Of a stretch of 64,000 bases of DNA, positions 9,515 through 17,631 are shown piece after piece; position 1 is the stretch's first letter; each line of letters opens with the position of its first letter. The notes below the pieces were generated by a model, which saw only the letters and a list, made by a program, of their open reading frames with translations, had not been told where the DNA came from and ran no database searches. Origin of the DNA: Halorhabdus tiamatea SARL4B (lineage in GTDB: Archaea; Halobacteriota; Halobacteria; Halobacteriales; Haloarculaceae); contig NC_021921.1 in assembly GCF_000470655.1 (NCBI RefSeq), positions 2,170,001-2,234,000 on the forward strand, read 5' to 3'. The position numbers and the translations under genes are program-made.

Positions 9515-9677
9515 ACACCGGCAGACACCGCCTACCTACAAATGGTTTTTCATTATTGAAATTCGAATTATTCCGATAGGATCTATGACTGAGAGTACGG
9601 CGTGGACGCGGTTCGGACGCAGAACCCACCACCCGTTTTGGTGCTCGTCGATTACGGTCGCTGCGACAACGGGCCAC

Positions 9678-10226
9678 TCACTCACAGATGGACAGAAAGT
9701 TCTCGAAGACTGCCTCGCCCTCCTCGGTGTGGGCGACTTCCGGATGCCACTGGACGCCGTAGAGATCCCGGTCGGTGTCGCTCATCGCCTCGACGTCACA
9801 GACGTCGGAGGTCGCGGTTCGCTCGAAGCCGGTCGGGACTTGCGTGACCTCGTCGGCGTGGCTGGCCCAGACCCGCGTTTCGGGTGCGAGCGAGCCGACC
9901 AAGGGGTCTGCGTCGTCGAGGATCTCGACGGTCACGTCCGCGTAGCCGCCGTAATCGCCTTCCCCGACTGCCCCGTCGAGTTCGACCGCCATGAGCTGCA
10001 TCCCGAGACAGATGCCCAGGACCGGAATGTCGCGATCGAGGTACTCGGGGCTGTTCCCGATCCGGTCCATCGAGGGGCCGCCCGAGAGCACGAGGCCGTC
10101 GGCATCGATCTCTTCAGGTGGCGTCGTGTTGTCGATCAGCGACGACTCCACGCCGATGTCCCGTAACGCCCGTTGCTCGAGGTGGGTGAACTGGCCGTGG
10201 TTGTCGATCACGTCGATGCGAGTCAT
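9678..10226 (-). CDS. guaAA: GMP synthase, glutamine amidotransferase subunit A
   Basis: 182 residues, the usual length for the stand-alone archaeal subunit. It is a class I glutamine amidotransferase: nucleophile cysteine in GICLGMQ, catalytic His/Glu in WHPEVAH, and oxyanion strand LSGGPS. It releases ammonia from glutamine for the separate ATP-pyrophosphatase subunit (GuaAB), which aminates XMP to GMP. The GuaAB gene is not in the window, which is normal for archaea. Confidence 0.93.
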   Translation of the reverse strand: MTRIDVIDNHGQFTHLEQRALRDIGVESSLIDNTTPPEEIDADGLVLSGGPSMDRIGNSPEYLDRDIPVLGICLGMQLMAVELDGAVGEGDYGGYADVTVEILDDADPLVGSLAPETRVWASHADEVTQVPTGFERTATSDVCDVEAMSDTDRDLYGVQWHPEVAHTEEGEAVFENFLSICE

Positions 10227-10287
10227 ACCTGGCGCTAACGGGGAAGTGAATTTATATCCCCGGAAACAGGTCGACAGTGACGGCCCG

Positions 10288-11328
10288 CTACTCGCCGAAC
10301 GTGACCGGCATCGCTCGCTGGACCTGGAGCGTCACCGCAGACGATTCTTCCTCGACGGTGATCGTCCCGCCGTAGCCACGGACGATCCATCGGACGAGCC
10401 ACAGGTTCAGCCCTTCGCTGTGTTTGAGCGGAGTCTCCGTTCCGTCTTCGAGCGTTTCGATCGCTGCCGGCGTGAGTTGTCCGCCGACGATCCGGATCGA
10501 CACACGGCCAGCGTCGGTCTGCTCGACACTGATCGAAACTGTCGGTTCCTCGTCCTGCGGGCGGACAGCTTCGAGGACGTGTTCGATCGCAGTCTCGAGC
10601 ATCCAGTCGGCCTGGGCCCACGCCGCCTCGGGAAGGTCTGTCTCGACGGCGAGACTGGGGTCGGGTTGTGCCGTCTCGGCCACACTTTTGACACACGCGA
10701 CGACGTCTGTTGGATGGCAACGGCGCTTGTCACGAATTACGGCGAGTTCGACCAGCCGGGCCTGTTCTGAGAGCGCGGCCACGTCTCCGACGGTGGCCCG
10801 GATCGAACGTGCCGGCTCGAAAGTGTCGTCTGGGTCGTTCTCCAGACGGTCGAGTTGTCCGAGGATGACCGTCATGTCGTTGCGGAGGTTGTGCCGGAGG
10901 ACACGCGAGAGCACTTCGGTGCTTCGGGTGAGCGTCGTCGTCGAGCGGTCGAATTCCCGAATCGTTCCGGCTACTGCCCCGCCCGTCCCACCGAGGGCAA
11001 TCGAACTCATCAGGAGCGTCGTTTCAGACGTCCCCGGGTCTGGGACTCGTGTGAGGACGAGGACCAGCAGGCTCCCGAGCGTGACGATCCCGATTCCGAG
11101 GCCAGCGTGGATCGCGACCCGCCAGACCTGCTCGCCCGTCAGCCCGACGTGATCGAGCCAGTAGCCTGACATCGCCAGCGCCGCCGCCGCAAGGACGCCG
11201 AGTCCCCCCACGATCGCGGCCGGGGGGTCGATAGTCCGCCCTGCCAGTAGTGGGACGAACAGCCCACACAGGAGGAGTCCCGTCCCGGTGACGTAATTTG
11301 CGCCGAGTGCCCGTTTCGTGACCACCAT
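10288..11328 (-). CDS. Membrane sensor histidine kinase
   Basis: 346 residues. Four hydrophobic helices fill about residues 10-115. The H-box VLRHNLRNDMTVI, typical of haloarchaeal kinases, follows at about 143. The HATPase part is recognisable by its end, GLNLWLVRWIVRGYGGTI, but the N-box is weak (ADWMLETAIEHVLEAV). No response regulator is adjacent, so its partner is unknown. The provirus-like region has a relative at 58748. Confidence 0.82.
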   Translation of the reverse strand: MVVTKRALGANYVTGTGLLLCGLFVPLLAGRTIDPPAAIVGGLGVLAAAALAMSGYWLDHVGLTGEQVWRVAIHAGLGIGIVTLGSLLVLVLTRVPDPGTSETTLLMSSIALGGTGGAVAGTIREFDRSTTTLTRSTEVLSRVLRHNLRNDMTVILGQLDRLENDPDDTFEPARSIRATVGDVAALSEQARLVELAVIRDKRRCHPTDVVACVKSVAETAQPDPSLAVETDLPEAAWAQADWMLETAIEHVLEAVRPQDEEPTVSISVEQTDAGRVSIRIVGGQLTPAAIETLEDGTETPLKHSEGLNLWLVRWIVRGYGGTITVEEESSAVTLQVQRAMPVTFGE

Positions 11329-11437
11329 TCTCTCGCAGTTTTGGCGTTCTCCCAGTGGCTACTTATGGTTGACCGGGAGATTATCATACGTGATAACTCG
11401 GGCGAGAGTGGTCAGACAGACACTCGAATCGACCCCG

Positions 11438-11610
11438 TTAGCCGCCGTCGTCGCGCCGGTCGGCTGCCGACTCGAAGCCCAGTTCCGCCTGCTCCCGACT
11501 CCGCCGGGCTTCCCGGGCGGCGATCGCCTCGGGGTCGGGCGACGCTGGGTCCGCGACGCTCGCCCAGGAGTCGTGGACCTTCGCGTGACACCACCGACAG
11601 AGGTGAACTG
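11438..11610 (-). pseudogene. C-terminal fragment of HNH-type protein split by the IS200/IS605 element
   Basis: The last 57 residues or so: HLCRWCHAKVHDSWASV is the end of an HNH/zinc motif, followed by a charged helix rich in Glu and Arg. Joining base 11610 directly to 13714 gives one 621-nt frame (206 residues) reading ...ITIYRRGRASAVHLCRWCHAKVH. The two pieces are therefore one gene cut by the insertion. Confidence 0.8.
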
Positions 11611-11685
11611 CCTCGGGGTCAAGTGGTTCGAGACGCGAAGCGTCTCGTCATCACGGAAGACTTTGTCTTCCGTACGACCCCGAGG
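11611..11685. repeat. IS right-end structured repeat (copy 1)
   Basis: Outer stem of ten pairs (11611-11620 with 11676-11685). Inside are CGAGACGC-GAA-GCGTCTCG and CGGAAGAC-TTT-GTCTTCCG. Copy 2 is at 13637-13713 in the same orientation, with compensatory base changes. Confidence 0.8.
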
Positions 11686-11850
11686 CTTCCCGTGGATTAG
11701 TCGGACACGCCTCGGATACCATCGGGATGATGCCCTCTCGCGGTATCCGAGGTCACGGTCGGGGCGTCCACGGCCCCCGATGCCTGCCGTCGTCGCCCGA
11801 AAATCGGAGATTTTCGGGATCACGAGAGACTCCGTCTCTCGTTCGACACC
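11686..11850 (-). ncRNA. Putative omega RNA / right-end RNA region of tnpB
   Basis: This is the 3' end and downstream part of the minus-strand tnpB. It is rich in stems: CCCGAAAATC-GGA-GATTTTCGGG (11796-11818), CGAGAGAC-TCC-GTCTCTCG (11823-11841), and a longer CCTCGGATACC/GGTATCCGAGG stem near 11719-11752. Known TnpB omega RNAs come from exactly this position. Its ends are inferred, not seen. Confidence 0.45.
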
Positions 11851-13028
11851 TTCCTGACTTGGGGAAGGCTGTTGAGAGCAGGCACATTCCAGTCTTGATG
11901 CTTCTTGATACCTTTCACAGCGATGTTGACGCTTGCACCACGGTCGGCGTGGTCTTGATGCTGGCACGACCGGCACTTGAACCGTTTTTTGCGGCGGTTC
12001 GCCCGTTCTGTATGTCCACACAGCGGACACTGCTGACTCGTGTATTCAGGCTCAATCCACGCCGTTGGCACGCCCTCGAAGGCGGCCTTGTACGACGTGT
12101 AGTATTGAAGCGCACGGAACGGCAGGTGGTGCAAGCGTCGGTTCATCCGCGTTCCGTAGTCGATACTCTCGCGCATCTCTTTGAGGTCTTCAAAGACGAT
12201 GCACGGGTTCTCGAACTGACGGCTCCACTCCACGATGTGACGACTCACCTTGTGGAGTCGGTCACGGACGAACCGTTCTTCCCGTCCTTCAAGCGTATCA
12301 TGCATACTCGGTTTCTCGGCGTTCTGCACGCGCTTTCGCATCGTGAAGTAGCGGTGACGCTCGAACTTGATTTCGGCGAAGTCGATGACCAATGTGTCCT
12401 CGACGCCATCCTCGGAGAGCGCGGTCAACGCTACGTTGTCCTCGTTCACGTCCACGCCGACAACCGTCCGTGAGTCTTGTTTGTCTCGAACGGTCTGCTC
12501 GGTGTTGGTGACGTTGACGTGCAACTCGGCGTTATCGTTGTGGAATAGGGCTTCTGCCGTCCCAATCTTCCACTCGTCGCTCGTGAGAGCGGTCTTGAGA
12601 ATGTCGAGGTGGGCGTCGTCACCTTCGAGTACGCCCTTGACGTGATTGTAGGGCTTCGCGCTGATGCGGAACGTCACGTCGCCGTCGTCGGTGAGCGACA
12701 GGTTGTATCCTTCCTCGTAGTTCGCTCGGAGCGGGTACGCGCCGTCCTTGGTGTGGCTCGGTTGGTCGAAGTCGTCGTACTCGTAGTAATTCTCCATCGC
12801 GCCGAGTGCTTTGGCGACGACGCGCTGTGTCGTGTTCTTCACGAGGTCGGCGTCGTCGGCCACGCGGTCGGGAATCGTGTCCCAGTCCACCCCCTGCTTG
12901 GCGAGGCGGATGGTTTCGTTGTACGCCGACCGTGCTTCGAGTGTAGCGTCGTACAGCAGGCTCTCGTTGTCACTCTGGATGTTCAGTTGGAAATCCAGCG
13001 TCTTCACGAGAGCCTGTGAGTCGGTCAT
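11820..13028 (-). CDS. tnpB: TnpB (OrfB), RuvC-like nuclease of the IS200/IS605 element
   Basis: 402 residues. The triad D in VVGVDVNEDN, E in VFEDLKEMRES and D in HADRGASVNIA is intact, and the zinc ribbon CPLCGH...CRSC is present. It belongs to a different TnpB lineage from the protein encoded at 4142. Its ATG overlaps the stop of the small RHH gene (ATGA), so the two are coupled. The 3' end overlaps strong hairpins (omega RNA region). Confidence 0.92.
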   Translation of the reverse strand: MTDSQALVKTLDFQLNIQSDNESLLYDATLEARSAYNETIRLAKQGVDWDTIPDRVADDADLVKNTTQRVVAKALGAMENYYEYDDFDQPSHTKDGAYPLRANYEEGYNLSLTDDGDVTFRISAKPYNHVKGVLEGDDAHLDILKTALTSDEWKIGTAEALFHNDNAELHVNVTNTEQTVRDKQDSRTVVGVDVNEDNVALTALSEDGVEDTLVIDFAEIKFERHRYFTMRKRVQNAEKPSMHDTLEGREERFVRDRLHKVSRHIVEWSRQFENPCIVFEDLKEMRESIDYGTRMNRRLHHLPFRALQYYTSYKAAFEGVPTAWIEPEYTSQQCPLCGHTERANRRKKRFKCRSCQHQDHADRGASVNIAVKGIKKHQDWNVPALNSLPQVRKVSNERRSLS

Positions 13029-13162
13029 TCTTCGGATTCGTTGAGCCAGTCTTTGACGAGTCCACGCACGACTTCGGATTTGGTTTTCTCAGCGTCGATA
13101 CACTGCTTCGAGAACTCCTTGTATAACTCGTCCTCGAAGTCAACGGTGAGTCGTTTAGTCAT
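13025..13162 (-). CDS. Small ribbon-helix-helix (CopG-like) protein of the IS
   Basis: 45 residues, starting MTKRLTVDFEDELYKEF, a beta strand then helix, and continuing KTKSEVVRGLVKDWL. This is a classic single RHH fold. It lies in the tnpA/tnpB divergent intergenic region and overlaps tnpB by four bases. Probable role: repression of the divergent promoters (inferred). Confidence 0.75.
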   Translation of the reverse strand: MTKRLTVDFEDELYKEFSKQCIDAEKTKSEVVRGLVKDWLNESEE

Positions 13163-13218
13163 CTCACACGTATTGCTTATTCACTGAAATGCTTAAGTCT
13201 TGTCCACGTACTGTCTGT

Positions 13219-13617
13219 ATGGGCGAGAAACGGTCAAACCACACAGTATACAACGTCAACTACCACTTTGTGTGGTGTCCGAAGTACCGACACCCGATAC
13301 TGGGTGTGATAGAAGATTCACTGGAATCGAGTTTTCGAGAGGTGTGCGACGACTACAACTACGAGATTCTGTCGTTGCACATCTCACCCGACCACGTACA
13401 CCTGTTTCTGTCAGCACATCCCAAATACGCCCCGAGCGAGATTGTACGGACAGTCAAGAGCATTACAGCACGAGAGATGTGGCAACAGCACGAACCTCTG
13501 TTACAGGAATACCTGTGGGGCGGTGGGTTCTGGGAGGAATCGTACTACGTCGGGACGGCTGGTGACGTTTCGACCGATACGATTGAACAGTACATCGAGC
13601 GAACGGAACACGTTTAA
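13219..13617 (+). CDS. tnpA: TnpA, IS200/IS605 Y1 transposase
   Basis: 132 residues. The HUH motif is HISPDHVHLFL and the catalytic tyrosine lies in EESYYVGTAG; the start NYHFVWCPKYR is typical. It forms the single-strand transposase dimer that recognises hairpins at both ends. The ATG at 13219 is chosen over 13189 because family proteins start just before the H(T/N)VYN segment. It appears intact. Confidence 0.93.
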   Translation: MGEKRSNHTVYNVNYHFVWCPKYRHPILGVIEDSLESSFREVCDDYNYEILSLHISPDHVHLFLSAHPKYAPSEIVRTVKSITAREMWQQHEPLLQEYLWGGGFWEESYYVGTAGDVSTDTIEQYIERTEHV

Positions 13618-13636
13618 CGGGGCTTACGGCCTTCAC

Positions 13637-13713
13637 CCTCGGGGTCAAGTGGTTCGAGACGCCGGAGGCGTCTCGTCATCACGGAAATCTTTGATTTCCG
13701 TACGACCCCGAGG
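13637..13713. repeat. IS left-end structured repeat (copy 2)
   Basis: Same layout as copy 1: outer stem 13637-13646 with 13704-13713. The inner stems are CGAGACGCC-GGA-GGCGTCTCG and CGGAAATC-TTT-GATTTCCG. Relative to copy 1, two base pairs in the second stem are swapped and one pair is added to the first. Confidence 0.8.
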
Positions 13714-14161
13714 CACTCGCCCTGCCCCGCCTGTAGATCGTGATCTCGTGGGCCAGCGGGTCAGGTGTCCCCGAACTGTCGGCCGGTCGTCTTCGGTCCG
13801 CGGCCCGACCGTCTCTCTCGGCGTAAGAGAGGTGGTGCTCTTCGAGCAGGGGGCGTTCGTCGCTGTGAGCCGACCGGCGTTCTTCGAGACCACAGCGGGC
13901 ACACTCGCGGTCACGGTTTCGCGCCCGCATGTGCGGACAGTCTTTCCAGTCCCACGGTCCCGTCAATCCGGTCTCCTGGGCGTCGCCGACGACGGGACAC
14001 CGGAAGTCACAGCCGCTCAACTCGTCGGCGAATTCGGGGTCGGCGTCGCCGCGTTCGACGGCGAAGCGACACCGTCCGTCGTCGGTGCAGTGATCGCAAC
14101 GCTCGACGTACGCGTAGGGGTCTGCGACGCCGACAGTCGTCCCTGCGTCCGTCTTCTTCAT
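13714..14161 (-). pseudogene. N-terminal fragment of HNH-type zinc protein split by the IS
   Basis: About 149 residues. The N-terminal half holds CDHCTDDGRCRF and further cysteines. CARCGLEERR then leads to LLEEHHLSYAERD, the first half of an HNH-like motif whose second half lies in the fragment at 11438. Without the IS the protein would be 206 residues. Such proteins are common single-copy haloarchaeal genes of unknown function. The reading now ends in the IS after a dozen foreign codons. Confidence 0.78.
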
Positions 14162-14262
14162 ATACCCCTCTACGCGTCGAAGTTAAAAACCGATACGCCA
14201 TCCGGGAGGGGCCGTCGACGGACAACCCCTAACGTTATTCTCCCGCCTTTCGACCGTCGAAT

Positions 14263-14625
14263 ATGCGCGTCGTGCACGAGCCAGCGGACGGCGGCGAGAA
14301 TCGGACGCTGGCGACGGACGTCGAGATGGCCGAGGGAGTGCTGGCGAAAGTCCGCGGACTCCGGTTTCGCCGATCGCTTCCCGACGACTACGCGCTCGTG
14401 TTTCCGTTCGGGCACGCGGGCCGGCGAGACATCGACATGCTGTTCGTCCGCACGGCGATCGACGTGCTCTGGATCAGTGACGATCGCGTCCAGCAGGTAA
14501 AGACACTCCGGCCCTGGATCGGCTTCGGCCTGGCACGCGCCGACTGCGTCATCGAGTTACCGCCCGGCGCGGCCGATGGCGTCGAGACTGGGGATCGGGT
14601 CGTCGTCGAATCCGACGAGACGTGA
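14263..14625 (+). CDS. DUF192 family protein
   Basis: 120 residues. The sequence matches DUF192: a LAKVRGLRFRRSLPDDYALVF segment, then HAGRRDIDMLFV, KTLRPW and a final VIELPPGAADGVETGD. The family is a small beta-barrel of unknown function, usually secreted in bacteria but lacking a signal in haloarchaea, as here. Confidence 0.85.
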   Translation: MRVVHEPADGGENRTLATDVEMAEGVLAKVRGLRFRRSLPDDYALVFPFGHAGRRDIDMLFVRTAIDVLWISDDRVQQVKTLRPWIGFGLARADCVIELPPGAADGVETGDRVVVESDET

Positions 14626-14715
14626 GACGTGGGTAGCCGAGGGACTCGACCGGGACCAGTATCTTCATGAACGTCGAGCACATTTCGAGAGATACAATGT
14701 CGGACTACCCGACGA

Positions 14716-16323
14716 GTGAGGATAGAGGAAGTCGCCGCGAGGCGGCTGGGCGCGAAATTCGCCCAGCGTAGCGAGGACCGAATTTTGCCAGGACTGTTCG
14801 GCGAGCATCCCGCGACCGAGCCACTCGAATCGCTCTCGGACGTCGGACTGCTCGATACGACGCTTCGAGACGGTGAACAGGCACCCGGGGTATCGCTGTC
14901 GCCCGCGGAGAAAGCACACATCGCCCGCGAACTCGACGCCGCCGGTATCGACGTCATCGAAGCCGGCAGCGCCGTCACCGGGCCGGGCGAACGCGAGACG
15001 ATCCGGCGCGTGACTGACCTCGATCTCGACGCGACGGTCACGAGTTTCGCCCGCAACGTCGAGAGTGACGTCGACCTCGCCTTAGAGACCGGCGTCGACG
15101 GCGTCCACCTCGTCGTCCCGGCCAGTGACCGTCACATCGAGGACAAGATCGGGACGACCCGCGAGGATGTCATCGCTGATACCGCAGCCCTTGTGGAGTA
15201 CGCCACCGATCACGACCTCTGGGTCGAGGTGATCGGCGAGGACGGCTCCCGGGCCGACCTGGATTTCCTCGAGGAACTCATGGCCGAGGCCCTCGACGCC
15301 GGCGCGGATCGGGTCTGCTATGCCGACACCGTCGGTCACGCGACGCCCGACCGGACGCTAGACGCCGTCTCGCGACTCGCCGACCTCGGGCCGACGAGCA
15401 CCCACACCCACGACGACCTCGGGCTGGCGGTCACCAACGCCCTGGTCTCGCTGGCGGCCGGTGCCGACCTCGTCCACGGGACGATCAACGGCATCGGCGA
15501 GCGGGCGGGCAACGTCGCCTTGGAGGAGGTCGCCATCGCCTTAGATCACGGCTACGGCGTCGAGACGATGGATCTCACGCGGGTCCACGACCTCGCCCAG
15601 CTCATCGCCAACAAGACCGGCATCCCGCTGGCCCCGAACAAGGCCGTCGTCGGCGAGAACGCCTTCACCCACGAGAGCGGTATCCACACTGACGGCACGC
15701 TCAAGGACGACGCGATGTACGAACCCTACCCGCCGGAGAAGGTGGGCCGGGAGCGCCGTCTCGCGCTCGGCAAACACGCCGGTCGGGCCGGGGTGAACGC
15801 GGCGCTCGCTGAACACGACATCGACGTCTCCGACGACGAACTCGACGCCGTCTTCGAGCGCGTGAAGGACCTCGGCGAGCGCGACAAACGCGTCACCGAC
15901 GCCGACCTGCTCGCCATCGCCGAGGACGTCCAGGACCGCGAACGCGAACGGCGGATCGAACTCGTCGACCTGAACACGGTCGCCGGCAGCGGCACCCCGA
16001 CCGCCAGCATCCGCCTGCTGGTCGACGGCGTCGAGCGTACCGAGGCCTCGGTCGGCGACGGCCCCGTCGACGCCGCGATGAACGCCGTCGAGGCCGCCCT
16101 CGGCCACGACGTCGACTGGAGTCTCGACTCCTATCACGTCGACGCGATCACCGGTCAGACCGACGCCGTCGTCACCGTCGAAGTCGAGATGTCCCGCGGC
16201 GACCGCTCTGTGACGGTCGCCCGCAGCGACGCCGACATCACCCGGGCCTCCGTCGAGGCCATGGTCGAGGCCATCGACCGCCTGGTCGAGACGGAGTCCG
16301 GACCGCTCGTTGCTGACGACTAA
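14716..16323 (+). CDS. (R)-citramalate synthase / 2-isopropylmalate synthase family
   Basis: 535 residues. DRE-TIM metallolyase: LDTTLRDGEQAPGVSLS gives the first metal/substrate loop, HTHDDLGLAVTNAL the histidine metal site, and GENAFTHESGIHTDG the family's flap. The C-terminal regulatory domain (about 410-520) is present. It condenses acetyl-CoA with pyruvate or 2-oxoisovalerate in isoleucine or leucine synthesis; CimA is favoured from the sequence around ITGPGERETI but is not proven. The first 42 residues do not match the family. The GTG at 14716 may be an artefact of the hairpin insertion, with real translation starting downstream (TTG near 14785). Confidence 0.85.
   Translation: MRIEEVAARRLGAKFAQRSEDRILPGLFGEHPATEPLESLSDVGLLDTTLRDGEQAPGVSLSPAEKAHIARELDAAGIDVIEAGSAVTGPGERETIRRVTDLDLDATVTSFARNVESDVDLALETGVDGVHLVVPASDRHIEDKIGTTREDVIADTAALVEYATDHDLWVEVIGEDGSRADLDFLEELMAEALDAGADRVCYADTVGHATPDRTLDAVSRLADLGPTSTHTHDDLGLAVTNALVSLAAGADLVHGTINGIGERAGNVALEEVAIALDHGYGVETMDLTRVHDLAQLIANKTGIPLAPNKAVVGENAFTHESGIHTDGTLKDDAMYEPYPPEKVGRERRLALGKHAGRAGVNAALAEHDIDVSDDELDAVFERVKDLGERDKRVTDADLLAIAEDVQDRERERRIELVDLNTVAGSGTPTASIRLLVDGVERTEASVGDGPVDAAMNAVEAALGHDVDWSLDSYHVDAITGQTDAVVTVEVEMSRGDRSVTVARSDADITRASVEAMVEAIDRLVETESGPLVADD
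14734..14765. repeat. Paired hairpins in the 5' end of the synthase gene
   Basis: GCCGC-GAG-GCGGC (14734-14746) runs straight into TGGGCG-N7-CGCCCA (14747-14765). An ATG at 14697 with an MSDYPTSEDRGS-type start is in another frame and hits a stop just after these hairpins. This suggests a palindromic insertion displaced the original start. Confidence 0.5.
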
Positions 16324-16342
16324 GAGACCACCTTTTTACTTC

Positions 16343-16386
16343 GGTGGGTGTCCTCGGCTCGCGAAGCGAGCCTGCGGGCACCCACC
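16343..16386. repeat. Nested palindrome after the synthase gene
   Basis: Outer stem GGTGGGTG/CACCCACC (16343-16350 and 16379-16386) encloses GGCTCGC-GAA-GCGAGCC (16356-16372). It could serve as a terminator but has the triloop style of the IS ends. Confidence 0.6.
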
Positions 16387-16410
16387 TCGCAAAAAGCTGG
16401 ACCAAAAACA

Positions 16411-16454
16411 CCTGCTGGCTTCGCCAGCAGGGAAACGGCGGCCGTCGGCCGCCG
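16411..16454. repeat. Paired triloop hairpins before the SMR gene
   Basis: CCTGCTGGC-TTC-GCCAGCAGG (16411-16431) is followed after four bases by CGGCGGCC-GTC-GGCCGCCG (16436-16454). With the nested palindrome upstream it fills the intergenic space. Confidence 0.6.
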
Positions 16455-16552
16455 TATGCCCGCTTTACTGCCATAGTGCTGGTTCCCTCCGTTTGCGGGA
16501 CGCCGTTGTAGACCACCACGTTCATCCGCCGGAATGGCCTAGCCGGGCAGTG

Positions 16553-16876
16553 ATGTCCTGGTGGCTCCTGTTCGTGGCTGGGCTGTTCGAGGTCGCGTGG
16601 GCGATCGGGCTCGAATACTCCGATGGCCTGTCGAAACCACTGCCGACGCTCGGGACAGCTGTCGCGCTCGTGATCAGCATGGTTCTGCTGGCCCAGGCCG
16701 TCAAGGAACTCCCCGTGGGGACGGCCTACGCAGTCTGGACCGGGATCGGGGCCGTCGGGACGGCGTCGCTGGGGATCGTCCTCTTCGACGAACCGGCGAC
16801 GCTCGCGCGGATCTTCTTCATCGGGACGATTGTCGTCGGCATCGTCGGCCTGCATCTCGTCTCCGGCAGCGCCTGA
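16553..16876 (+). CDS. SMR family small exporter, SugE/Gdx-like
   Basis: 107 residues, four transmembrane helices. The membrane glutamate is E13 in LFEVAWAIGL, and LPVGTAYAVWTGIGAVG is the SugE/Gdx signature. Gdx-type members export guanidinium as antiparallel dimers. The ATG at 16553 gives the exact family length. It stands alone, without the paired subunit found in heterodimeric SMRs. Confidence 0.88.
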   Translation: MSWWLLFVAGLFEVAWAIGLEYSDGLSKPLPTLGTAVALVISMVLLAQAVKELPVGTAYAVWTGIGAVGTASLGIVLFDEPATLARIFFIGTIVVGIVGLHLVSGSA

Positions 16877-16892
16877 CTTTTGCCGGGGTCTC

Positions 16893-17567
16893 TCAATCAC
16901 TTGCGGGCGGCTCTCCGTCGAGAATCTGCGGCACATCCGCGAGCCCGTCGATCTCGTATTCGGGTGTGACCGACAGGTTCTCGCCAGCGCGGTGGGGTCG
17001 ACGGACGAACGCCGCGTCGATGCCCGCGGCATGGGCCGCTTCGACGTCGGTCTCGCTGTCGCCGACGTAGAGTGCGTCTGCCGTTCCGAGATCCGAGAGA
17101 GCCTGCTGGATGTAGTACGGCGCGGGTTTCTTGCGTCGGAGACTCTCGACGGTGGGTTCCCGACCGTAGACGGTCTCGAAGTGCCGGGCAAGATCAAACG
17201 CGTCGAGCCCGAAATCGACGGTCGCCTGCTGGTTGGAGCTCACGATTCCGGCGGGTCGATCCAGCGCGTCCAGTGCCGTGACGTCGTCGTAGACGCCCTT
17301 CTCGCCGCGGCGGATGGCCGCTTGCTGGCGTCGAGCCATCAGGTCGTCTCGGGTCCGCCAGAACTCCGGGGGATCGAGGCCGTAGTGATCACAGACAGCG
17401 TGAAGCTTCGGAACCGTGACGCCGATGCTCATCGCTTCGACGTGTTCGTCAGCGGGATCGGCGACGCCGACGGCTTCGAACGCATCGCGGGCGGCCCGCC
17501 GGTGGAGGTCCATCTCCGTCAACTCCATCAGCACGCCGTCGTTGTCGAAGACGATGGCCTCGTACAT
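16893..17567 (-). CDS. HAD superfamily hydrolase (phosphoglycolate phosphatase-like)
   Basis: 224 residues. Motif I is FDNDGVL, with an unusual Asn-Asp in place of the common Asp-x-Asp spacing (nucleophile D, acid D retained). Motif II is GIVSSNQQ, the motif III lysine is in RRKKPAPYY, and motif IV is YVGDSETDVEAAHAAG. The helical cap lies between I and II. It is a small-molecule phosphatase; the substrate is unknown. The ATG at 17567 was chosen because motif I follows at once. Confidence 0.85.
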   Translation of the reverse strand: MYEAIVFDNDGVLMELTEMDLHRRAARDAFEAVGVADPADEHVEAMSIGVTVPKLHAVCDHYGLDPPEFWRTRDDLMARRQQAAIRRGEKGVYDDVTALDALDRPAGIVSSNQQATVDFGLDAFDLARHFETVYGREPTVESLRRKKPAPYYIQQALSDLGTADALYVGDSETDVEAAHAAGIDAAFVRRPHRAGENLSVTPEYEIDGLADVPQILDGEPPASD

Positions 17568-17631
17568 GGATGAGAGATGAGTCGTCGGCATCGAAACCGT
17601 TGCGATTTCCGGCCGTGAACGGGGCACGCAC

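Larger units (their letters stand above)
11611..13713 (-). mobile_element. IS200/IS605-type insertion sequence with tnpA, RHH gene and tnpB
   Basis: About 2.1 kb, carrying divergent tnpA (plus strand) and tnpB (minus strand). Both ends hold 75-77 nt direct copies of one structured sequence bounded by CCTCGGGGTC and GACCCCGAGG. No target duplication is seen, as expected for single-strand transposition. Boundaries are exact to the base, because removing 11611-13713 restores the host frame. By analogy with IS608 the tnpA side (13.7 kb) is the left end and the tnpB side (11.6 kb) the right end. Confidence 0.88.

Noticed and set aside
16238-17197. 319-codon minus frame across the SMR and HAD genes
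   Set aside because: It crosses two well-supported genes and the palindromes and is low-complexity Arg/Pro/Ser.
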